The position numbers and the translations under genes are program-made. Of a stretch of 64,000 nucleotides of DNA, positions 56,006 through 64,000 are shown piece after piece (positions within the stretch are counted from its first letter, which is position 1; each line of letters starts with the position of its first letter). The DNA is taken from positions 171,501-235,500 of the forward strand of contig JAPFBL010000227.1 in NCBI GenBank assembly GCA_026182355.1, read 5' to 3'. The notes below the pieces were generated by a model. That model had not been told where the DNA came from and did not search any database. It worked only from the letters and a program-made list of their open reading frames with translations. The stretch is from Hermatobates lingyangjiaoensis (Eukaryota > Arthropoda > Insecta > Hemiptera > Hermatobatidae).

Positions 56006-56371
56006 GGAAGGTCCAGGTGTCAGCTGTCCCTACCTTGACAACTGCTGAGGTATCTTTGACCTTTTTTTCAGAATCCACGGCCCTTCTATTGCAAATTGGA
56101 CATGTTATTACAATTTTGAGGTAGATTTGAACATGTTAATGCTAATTAATGTCAGTATTCATGGTTTTACCAGCCTTGTTTGAATTTGAAGAATGGAGGT
56201 ACATATTTGCACACATATTTATTTATAATAACAATAGTTTAGCAATATATGTAATTAACATTTTGTAAAATTATACGTTTTTTGGTCTTCTGCGTCTATT
56301 TTTGAACTATTTTTATGATATCCATGTGCATAGATGAGTGGGTGAATACATAGGTGTGTTTCGAAAATATA

Positions 56372-56462
56372 TTAGACTCTTACTGGGGTAAATGGATAAA
56401 ACAAAGTATCTATACACAAAAAAAATTGTGTTATCCATTTACCCCAGTACGAGTAAAATAGC
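56372..56462. repeat. Palindrome with about 25-bp arms
   Basis: CTGGGGTAAATGGATAA near 56382 is mirrored by TTATCCATTTACCCCAG near 56431. No core motif, no (TA)n border. Confidence 0.7.
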
Positions 56463-56769
56463 ACACAATTACGGATTGCACAACTAATGGTATTAGACTT
56501 TATACAATTCACCGTTTGTTGGATCAAATTTATATTACACTCAAAAATAAACCTCAAAACTGTAAATAAACTGTTTTTTCTTCTTACTGTCCTTGTTTCC
56601 CTTCCTTGTTCTTTAAGTTCTTTAAAAACAAGGTATCACTTAAAATAGCTTATTTTTTCCGTTATTTAATAATTATAGAGGTAGTTACCTTAATTATAGA
56701 CTCATACTGGTCTATATGAGAAAATGATTAAAAATGACAACAAACATTTAACATACACAATGATATATA

Positions 56770-56885
56770 GATAAATTAGAAACACTATAGTCTCTAATTT
56801 TTAGTTGAGACCATCATCAGAAAATAAGAGAAGAAACCCAGGTGCACTGTTGCACAGATGGTTGGGGACGTGTTAGTTTTAAATA
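56770..56885 (-). repeat. Solo PLE terminus (CAGTCTCTAATTTT family)
   Basis: AGTCTCTAATTTTTAGTTG then GACCATCATCAGAAAATAAG and CAGGTGCACTG, matching the left arm at 31.4-31.5 kb. Confidence 0.6.
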
Positions 56886-57025
56886 TTTACTCGATTGCCT
56901 GTTACATGTTTTAAGACAATATTATTGACTCAATATTCCCACTTAGGTGAACCCTAAAATTTTGTTCATTATAAACAACAACAACAACAACAATGCTTTC
57001 ACCATGACATTTGCTTCTGTTGCAG

Positions 57026-57184
57026 TTCCTCCAGACATTTTGGATTACCCCACCAGTACAGACATGGTAGTGCGGGAAGGCAGTAATGTGACTCTTCGCT
57101 GTGCCGCATCAGGGTCTCCACGTCCTAACATAACTTGGAGGCGAGAAGGAGGGGATTTTATATCCCTCCCCAATGGCCAGGAGG
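57026..57184 (+). CDS. Internal exon: first half of Ig domain 2 of the same DIP/lachesin-like gene
   Basis: The acceptor is TTCTGTTGCAG (57015-57025); the donor is GG|GTATGA after 57184. It starts in phase 1, so g+TT gives Val, then P-P-D-I-L-D-Y-P. It continues with STDMVVREGSNVTLRC (first Ig cysteine), then SGSPRPNITWRREGG (the conserved Trp) and ends at PNGQE plus g. The VPP linker, MVVREG and WRRE motifs are typical of the second Ig domain in insect DIP family members. The exon again ends in phase 1, as expected for the next DIP exon, which I do not find before 64000. Frame, phase and domain order all agree with the exon at 17859..18066, so both belong to one transcript on the + strand. 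Confidence 0.9.
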
Positions 57185-57477
57185 GTATGAAATTTTCAGT
57201 TTTCTTTTTTTGTTGTAATTTTTTTTAATTAAATGAAAATGTATACACATAATTAAATTTGACATCAGCCTTGGGTTTTGTCATTAAAATGCATAACCTA
57301 GAGAACAAACTGATTTAATCGCTGCTTGGGTTTTATTCCCTGTCAAAAATCTTTAAAAATAAAATAATCTCCTACAAACCTGATATTTAAAAATATTCTT
57401 ACGTCACTTACATAGAAATAATAAGCATAATCTCCTCATATTATGGGTAATCGGAAATATACACATTATAAATTTGT

Positions 57478-57600
57478 ATAAATAGGCAGCAGATCCTCTT
57501 TTAAACAGGTATCATTAAAATTAACCGCAACTCGGCATTCACGAATTTAAGACTGAGAGATTCGATCCTACGAACTAACCTCCTGCTAACAGGGTTCAAC
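57478..57600 (-). pseudogene. PLE N-terminal fragment, decayed
   Basis: Minus strand across two frames: VRRIESLSLKFVNAE, then CLKEDLLPIYTNL and a stop. No (TA)n after YTN, as at 17.4 kb. Confidence 0.55.
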
Positions 57601-57865
57601 TGGAAAAGGATTTGGCCAAGTGACATGTTAAATTAAAATCGATGACTCATGCTTAGTCATTGCTATAAATAGATTAAAAAGATTAATACAGGTTAATATA
57701 AAGAGAAGGTCAAAGGTCAATAAAGAACAAAAAACAAGCGGTTAGAATAAAAGAGTTGAAAGGTCAACAGTATAACTGGACTAATAGGTAAAATAAACAT
57801 TATAAATTGTATATGTCCTACGTTTCTTTTTGTGTCCGTCTGTCTTTTTCGTTCCCTCCTCTCTT

Positions 57866-57900
<35 letters not shown>

Positions 57901-58890
57901 CTCTTCCGTCACCCTCACTCACTTGATTCTGTTTTTCTGGTTTTCGCATCTCAGTAGTAATGCTGCCAGCCACTAGAATAATAGATAACTGTGATAGCTC
58001 CACATTGAGGATGTTTATGATTTTACCTTTTTCAGACACAATAGTAATCTTCAAGGATTATTTTGCATAAAAAACAATCAGAACTAATTTTATTTACGTA
58101 TTCTCGAAAGGGCGAGTTATTTTATAATTTTCATTGTTACCTAAAAGTAATCTAAGAACATTCGCAAATTTCAACTAAAAATCTTTAGTCTTAGTAACAA
58201 ACAGGTTAACTCCGTACGACACTTTATTTCAAAAAATTATCAACACATAACAAAAGTATTATATTAACCTAATATGCTTAAATGACTAAATTAAATGGTA
58301 TAATTTAGTTATTGTTTTAAAAATAACAGAAATAAAAATTATAATTTACTGTTTACATTTTGAAAATCATTTAAATTATTTAATATTTATATAATTCTAT
58401 TTTTCCTAAAAAATAAAATAGTTTTGACATATTCACTTGGTTCTAGTATACATGTAATACTTCTGTCCCAAATCTTTGAATAAAGGGACATTTCAAAAAA
58501 TATTATATTAATTGGTGCCACCATGTAATTTACAATGAAAGAAGATATAAATTAACCCTGCATTTTATATTTCAATATTTTTTCAATACCCATGGATTCC
58601 TTATAAACTAAAGTTTCAGAACATACGCAGACCTCACAATTATTCTTATTTATGTCGACTTTTATTCCACTCAGCTCAGAAATACCAAAATATTTGTTTT
58701 AAAATGCATGTTTTTAGGTATTAGGAGTTGTATACTCTCAGTCTGTAAAAGTTGAAATTTTCAATACAATATCTCTTGATACAATATCACCAAAATACCC
58801 TTTTATAATAACAACGTTTTAAGGGTTTAATGAAAACGCTATCTCATGTATTTAAAAAAAAAAGCTTAACATCAAATGTTATAATTTCAA
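57600..58890. other. AT-rich intron with a CT-rich tract
   Basis: (CT)n-rich stretch at 57858-57905; otherwise nothing recognised. Confidence 0.5.
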
Positions 58891-58894
58891 GAGT

Positions 58895-59320
58895 TATTGG
58901 ACCTACTTCCAAATCTTACTAGTAATTTTGACTTTGATAGAGTTTATTCTATTGGCAAGATCACAAGTGGTGGTATTTATAGTGGATTAGTTTGTAGTGG
59001 TATTTGCGAAATTTCGTGTAAATGTTCTCATAAAATATACAAAGGTCAGAGTGATAAACGATTAAAATTGCGTGTCAAACAACATCAATACTCCAAAGTT
59101 AGAAGTGAACAAAGTAATACTTAGTTTTTACATATTAATTATAATTAGAAACATTCCTGGTATATATTGTACAGGAAGCTTAAATGATGTATATGAAATA
59201 TTGATGTTCTCAAAAAATATCATTGAAGCGTCATTCAATGAATTTAGTAGATCTAATAGTTTAAACAATAATAATGGCATTTTAAAGATAGACTCATTTT
59301 TAACAAGAGCGTTAGCATAA
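58895..59320 (+). pseudogene. PLE GIY-YIG remnant, frameshifted
   Basis: First frame: SGGIYSGLVCSGICEISCKC (GIY strand region), HKIYKGQSDKRLKLRVKQHQ (YIG strand with YIG changed to YKG, Arg and His kept), then a stop. It continues after a frameshift with FYILIIIRN and IIEASFNEFSRS (the Glu position) and GILKIDSFLTRALA, the usual C-terminus of this PLE family (compare GLFKLDTFVTRAIA at 60.3 kb). Inactive. Confidence 0.65.
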
Positions 59321-59534
59321 ACTGTTTTAATTATTTCTTCCTAAACTACTTTGTTTATCCTAACTTTTACAGACTTTTTTTTTCCTTTTTTACCATTTAT
59401 CACTTAAAATAACCTCTTTTATATCCCACCTCTCTTAATAAACACCATATAAATTAAACCAATGCATTAGTTCATAAAAATACTGTCATTAAATATATTC
59501 TTATTGTATCTGTTCCGTTCAAAAATAATATTGA

Positions 59535-59795
59535 TTACTAAATTAACAGCAGCCAATATTACTAAACATGAATAGATATGTAGTATAGAAGGTTGCATAG
59601 CAAGTACTAGTAAGCTAATTGTAACTCTAATAATTCCCCTAGATTTTCGGAATTGACGTTACTAAACAACGTCAACTAAATTACTAAATTAACAGCAGCC
59701 AATATTACTAAACATGAATAGATATGTAGTATAGAAGGTTGCATAGCAAGTACTAGTAAGCTAATTGTAATTCTATTAATTCCCCTAGATTTTCG
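59535..59795 (+). repeat. 146-bp tandem duplication with a hairpin at the junction
   Basis: Copy 1 59535-59649 and copy 2 59681-59795 are almost identical. The spacer contains TTGACGTT / AACGTCAA, an 8-bp stem with 7-nt loop. High identity suggests a recent event. Confidence 0.85.
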
Positions 59796-59814
59796 ATTGA
59801 TTGGCACATTTATG

Positions 59815-59938
59815 ATCCTTGGGTTGGTTACTCTGACGAAGACGACTTGTTACGGTTGAAAGATCTTAGTCTTGTTTCCCCATTTCATTATGTGGTTTGA
59901 TCATTGATTGTTATTTCACGTGTTTATGTGAAATCTTT
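59815..59938 (+). repeat. PLE terminus arm (AGATCT family)
   Basis: CTCTGACGAAG..GAAAGATCTTAGTC at 59829-59870, then the outer block TGTGGTTTGATCATTGAT and TTATGTGAAATC, then (TA)n at 59940-59979. Confidence 0.75.
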
Positions 59939-59939
59939 A

Positions 59940-59946
59940 TATATAT

Positions 59947-59978
<32 letters not shown>

Positions 59979-59979
59979 A
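59940..59979. repeat. (TA)n microsatellite
   Basis: Interrupted TA tract between two opposing PLE termini, so those two termini together form a large palindrome centred on the TA tract. Confidence 0.9.
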
Positions 59980-60239
59980 TCAATGATCAAACCACAATAA
60001 GAAATGGGAAACAAACTAAGATCTTTCAACCGTAACAAGCGGTCTTCGTCAGAGTCAAAAACCCAACTGAACACTAGATGCAGAAAACATCTGGTGAGGA
60101 GTTGAGAAGAGTGGGAGGGAAGAGTGGTATTTTAAAAGGTGAAAGCACAGGAAAGGACTAATGTCCAGAAAGGGATGTTTGGGAAACAAAGGAGTACAGT
60201 AAGAAAAAGTAAAAAACTATCCGCTAGCTGTCAACCCTC

Positions 60240-61196
60240 TTTGAAGAGGCTATTGCCCTCGTGACGAAAGTATCAAGTTTGAAGAGACCGTTACTAATGT
60301 TTATAATATTAGATCATTCAATTTAATTAGAGACGATTCAACAAAATTTCTTAACAACATTGATTTTTCATAGGTAATATATTTAGCTCCTGTCCAATCA
60401 ATATGATGATTTTCATTTTTTATATGCAAAATAAGGCACTACTGTTTTCCTGTCTACTTACGTTATATTGGTGTTGTTTTACACGTGTTTTTAATGATTA
60501 CCCAGTTTGACCAATATAATTTTATGGCAATTTTTGCACGGAATTTTATAAATACCAGCGGACTCCAATTCGCTTGGAGAGTTTTTTATTAACATATTAC
60601 CCACGTTATTAGGATTAGAAAACACTATATTAAACTCAAGTTGTTTGCTAATCTTGGAAGGGGGTCCAATGATTCGTGGTATGACAAAACTATAGAATTT
60701 GATAATAAAAGGGGCTCTTTTGAAATATTAGAGAAAGTTTTTTTAGCACCCTTCAAAGCTAAATCGATATAAGAAGAGGGGTATTTTAATGAAAGGGCAA
60801 TTGACCTAATGTTATTAATCTCTTCATTAGAAATTTTGGAGAGGAAACTCTTAAAGCTCTCAAAAACATATTTCTAAAAACAGAAATTTTAACATTTTTT
60901 GGATGCGACGAATAAAAATGAACGTATGCAAGTACATTCGTAGGTTTTCTACATACACTAAAGCGTAACTCATTAGGTAACCTATGGATCAGGACATCTA
61001 AGAAGGGCAAATTACCACTTATTTCTTCTTCCATTGTGAATTTGATTGTCGGCACTAATGAATTCAAGTTTGTTAGGAAAATCAACTTTATTTAAAGATT
61101 TGGGACAAATGCAAAGAATATCGTCAACATATCTATACCATTTAACATTTTTGGGCAAAATTGAGCTTAACATTTTACTCTCAAAAAACTCCATAT
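60240..61196 (-). pseudogene. PLE RT (YVDD onwards) and GIY-YIG, multiply frameshifted
   Basis: From 61196 leftwards: YMEFFESKM, VKWYRYVDDILCICP (RT catalytic Asp pair), a frameshift, SGNLPFLDVLIHRL, CRKPTNVLAYVHFYSSHP, a frameshift, KSFLSKISNEEINNIRS, YIDLALKGAKKTFSN, a frameshift, VIPRIIGPPSKISKQLE, SAGIYKIPCKNCHK (GIY strand with its Cys pair), then a degraded YIG part and the C-terminus SNGLFKLDTFVTRAIASS. Domain order is complete for the 3' two-thirds of a PLE. At least four frameshifts or stops. The RT fingers are absent on this strand. Confidence 0.75.
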
Positions 61197-61199
61197 ATA

Positions 61200-61330
61200 A
61201 GTTAATTAAGCTATGTGTGGTAGATTGTCATTTTCAATTTGAAAATAATTATTATATACAAAAATTTGGTCTTGCTATGGGTAACTGTTTATCCCCCCTC
61301 CTAAGTAATTTATATATGGAGTTTTTCTAA
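61200..61330 (+). pseudogene. PLE RT fragment in inverted orientation
   Basis: CVVDCHFQFENNYYIQ, then KFGLAMGNCLSPLLSNLYME and FF, stop. This is the RT block directly before the catalytic YVDD block, but on the opposite strand from it. Both pieces end at the same YMEFF codons (minus-strand piece at 61196, plus-strand piece at 61327), so the inversion occurred exactly there. Confidence 0.75.
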
Positions 61331-61662
61331 TTTACACGTGTTTTTAATGATTTACCAGTTTGACCAATATAAATTTTATATTTAATTGTCTCTAATTAAA
61401 TTGAATAGATCTAATATTATAAACATTAGTAACGGTCTCTTCAAACTTGATACTTTCGTCACGAGGGCAATAGCCTCTTCAAAGAGGGTTGACAGCTAGC
61501 GGATAGTTTTTTACTTTTTCTTCTGTACTCCTTTGTTTCCCCAAACATCCCTTTTGGACATTAGTCCTTTCTGTGCTTTCACCCTTTTAAAATACCATCT
61601 TCCCTCCCACTCTTTCAACTCCTCCCAGATGTTTTTTGCATCTAGTGTTCAGCTGGGTTTTT

Positions 61663-61705
61663 GACTCTGACGAAGACCGCTTGTTACGGTTGAAAGATCT
61701 TAGTC
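61663..61705 (+). ncRNA. Hammerhead-like motif (AGATCT family)
   Basis: GACT (61663-61666), CTGACGA (61667-61673), hairpin ACCG/CGGT, GAAA (61692-61695), AGATCT (61695-61700), T, AGTC. Same sequence as 3217-3258. Minus-strand copies at 60016-60055 and 52333-52375. Confidence 0.5.
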
Positions 61706-61789
61706 TTGTTTTCCCATTTCTTATTGTGGTTTGATCATTGATTGTTGTTTTACGTGTTTATGTGAAATCTTTTTATATATATATATATA

Positions 61790-63885
61790 TTGATCAAGAA
61801 TTGTTCCCTTGATCACAATTACTAATAAATACTTTTCTTCTCAGAATTTGGTCACGGTTATTTATTTGAAATCATCTTTTTGCTAACATTTCGTCTTTTT
61901 TTTAAGATATTCTCAGTAATATAAAAAATAGTGTTTCAACAAACGTCGCTGGACAGCAGCAGATGTAATGATAAGATTTTGTTAGTTGGGTGTTACAACC
62001 TAGCCTTGAGTATGTAAAATTTTTCAATTTTTAAAATGAATGTGATCTAGATAACATAAATTTTCATTGTTTTGGGTTTTAGCCCAGTCATATGTTTCAA
62101 AAAAGTGTAATGATATACTCGTATGTAATACATTTTATTTATGAACCTTTCTCCAACAACGAGCTTTGACAAAACTATGAGCTGAACATACCAGGTACAT
62201 TTTATCTAATCAAAGCAGCTTTCGATTTTTATATTTTAATTGAAAAGACAAAATATTAAATAAAAAAAATGTATTTTCATCTATTTTTTTTTTCAATTTA
62301 AAAATCGAACTGAGAGTAATTCAACCGAAAAAAGTTAGTCTGCATAACTAATTTATAAAATTTATAGAACAAATTCATAATTACAATAATAATAGCATAT
62401 TTGTTGCAAGCTAATTAATAGTTTATTATGAATGCATAACTCGTCTAAATAAAAACAATATTAAAATTCAACTTTTCCCCTTGTTTTGTCTTTAAATAAA
62501 ATTCATTATAATTTATTTCCAGTATACTAAACACGTTCATTGGAAGAATGAGCTTCGATTTTAAAGTAGTTGCAGCTATTTTCAATCAACGAAGTCATTT
62601 GCATTGTTATCGAGTGTATTATAATAAATGCGAAAGATTTATTTGCCCTGAACGGGGCTAAAAGGAATACAAAACACTGGGATTTATTCTGACTATTCCA
62701 TGCGAGCATCTTTTTTTGAATTTACTAAGCAATTCAATGAAAATTAATCATTTCATCGTTATTCAATAATAATTAGAAAACTTGATAGTAATAATCAAGT
62801 TCATTATATTTACCAAAAATGATTCTATGGACATTCATGCTTAAAAATTTAATATTTAATCAGCTGAAGTATACTGGCTAATGGTATCTAAAGCTATCAG
62901 TTATTAGAGTGCCATTTCAAGTGGAAACTGGAATGTTGTACCCACACCAACACCTGCAGAGAACTTAACAATTTGCTCGAGCCTGTATTATTGCCGGCAG
63001 CCGTTAAGATACTCTATTGAAATGAACTTGATTAAGAAGAAATATAGGTGTTTCGATACAGAATGGAGGCGTTTTTTGGTTTTGATGGATCACAAATAGG
63101 TATCATATAATAACATTATCGCCAATTCCGCTTCTGGAAGGTTATAAAAGACTTAAAAAATACCCTACAAAAAATCATATATTTAACTGTTTAATCATCA
63201 ATTAAATTTTGATGAGCCATGAGGTGTAAACTGCGCTTCATTTGTTTTTTTATTTTACAATAGCACAATACCATCATATGATGGTTCATAACAAACATGC
63301 AACACAAAATCATAAAAAGTATTACAAAAATTTCTTCATATACAACAAATTGTCAACCACAAATTATATTTGAAACGTAGAGTCCATAAATTTTATTCTC
63401 ATCAAGTCAAATGTATCGCGCGAGATTAGATAAAGAGTTGCAGTATGAGAGGAAAGCAAATGAAGCTCGGTTCTATAAGATATCACGTAGGACAGACAAA
63501 TAGTGGCATCCTCAGGCAGTCTAGATTATCCCCAATTCTTAACGGTCAATCGAGGAAAAATATAGCGCAAACAGTTTGAGAATTCCAATAACTTATTTCC
63601 AATGAATAATCTTCGTATTTCTCATGCTTCAATGTTTTATTTCATGCTTTTTTCTAAATTATTATCATAACTATATGATAAAGTGATTAAAACATGATTA
63701 TTAAGCATACATAGAAACTAATAAAATTCAGCCATCTATTCTACCTACTAGTCAAGCTGATGATAGTAACCCTTGTCTAAACTAACAGTTAACCTTTATC
63801 GACCATTAATGCCTTTATCGACAAGCTTTCAAAGCTATCTCAATTATTTTATTAAACTATTGGATAATATAAAAGAAATAAAATG
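61790..63885. other. AT-rich DNA, nothing recognised
   Basis: No coding, repeat or RNA feature supported; the next Ig exon is not here. Confidence 0.5.
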
Positions 63886-63894
63886 AGCAAAAGT

Positions 63895-63990
63895 CTCCTC
63901 GTACACTATTTGAATAAAAACAATGCGTTTTGAACATAAAGTGTTCTTCTACAGATTGCAACAACTGTTGTGATGGACTAAAGAAAACTA
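63895..63990 (-). repeat. Decayed PLE terminus (ACGCGT family)
   Basis: AACAATGCGTTTTGAACATAAAGTG then TTCTTCTACAG: the minus-strand motif with CTGTAGA, a GAACAC hairpin and AAAACGCAT, i.e. core box, GAAA and hexamer all mutated. Confidence 0.5.
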
Positions 63991-64000
63991 GGTGACTTCT

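Larger units (their letters stand above)
18067..57025 (+). other. 38,959-bp phase-1 intron of the DIP-like gene
   Basis: Bounded by GTATGT at 18067 and TTGCAG at 57020-57025; joining the flanking exons restores an uninterrupted VVVPPD linker between Ig domains. The intron carries most of the mobile-element content described here: PLE termini and bodies in both orientations, two mariner copies and many microsatellites. No internal exon of the same gene was recognised. The regions 1..17858 and 57185..64000 are presumably the neighbouring introns. Confidence 0.8.
59980..61770. mobile_element. Rearranged PLE with about 370-bp inverted ends
   Basis: Left end 59980-60352 and right end about 61385-61765 are reverse complements (motif, untranslated end, and the C-terminal codons GLFKLDTFVTRAIASS in both). 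Between them lies a minus-strand PLE body (RT catalytic motif to GIY-YIG), a + strand RT fragment, and a short extra minus-oriented piece (61333-61375) duplicating 60478-60528. At least three inversions or template switches are needed. (TA)n lies at both ends. Confidence 0.75.

Noticed and set aside
56947..57025. Upstream extension of the second Ig exon with an Asn run (from 56947)
   Set aside because: The CAACAA repeat and AT-rich lead lie before a clear polypyrimidine-AG acceptor at 57025, and phase matching requires the start at 57026.

Overview
The window looks like an arthropod, most likely insect, nuclear locus. It is strongly AT-rich and has very long introns, spliceosomal GT..AG junctions, no tRNA or rRNA gene I could recognise, and no continuous host gene. 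The only host coding sequence I can support is two exons on the + strand, 17859..18066 and 57026..57184. They join in phase 1 across a 38,959-bp intron into one reading frame: the second half of an Ig V-type domain followed by the first half of a second Ig domain. The sequence resembles the insect Dpr-interacting protein (DIP) / lachesin-like family of neuronal cell-surface proteins. The earlier and later exons lie outside the window.

Nearly everything else is intron, and the intron is a graveyard of Penelope-like elements (PLEs) embedded in (TA)n microsatellites. At least seven separate loci keep recognisable PLE coding pieces: RT catalytic motif, RT thumb, GIY-YIG endonuclease or N-terminal domain (2.86-3.05, 11.87-12.39, 12.40-14.95, 15.93-17.44, 31.6-32.8, 41.8-42.6, 44.2-45.3, 58.9-59.3 and 59.98-61.79 kb). 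Many more loci keep only the terminal segment. The main architectural feature is inverted organisation: solo palindromes of 100-330 bp, a 333-bp-arm palindrome at 41.87-42.58 kb, a 1.24-kb-arm near-perfect palindrome at 12.40-14.89 kb, and elements with 85-370-bp terminal inverted repeats whose interior encodes a GIY-YIG domain but no RT.

The most interesting signal is a short recurrent structure in the terminal segments of all these families. It is a CUGANGA-like box, one extra nucleotide, a small hairpin, GAAA, then a self-complementary tetra- or hexamer (AGATCT, ACGCGT, AGGCCT, ACATGT, AGCT or ATAT) followed by U, C or A. In several copies a stem closes the ends. This matches a hammerhead ribozyme layout with a very short or dimer-forming stem III, which is known for PLEs. 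The extra base before stem II and the stem III palindrome shared by families of unrelated sequence make it worth testing. A second pattern is that the PLE N-terminal reading frame, a motif of the form (LLP)x(YTN), repeatedly runs straight into the (TA)n tract.

Other content: two internally deleted mariner copies in opposite orientation (50.3-51.2 and 51.46-52.3 kb), a Helitron-like non-autonomous element with an internal tandem array (7.32-8.37 kb), a 27/30-bp minisatellite (5.35-5.65 kb), (CA)n and (TA)n tracts, and several unclassified diverged repeat pairs. All family assignments come from reading motifs by eye; no database search was possible.
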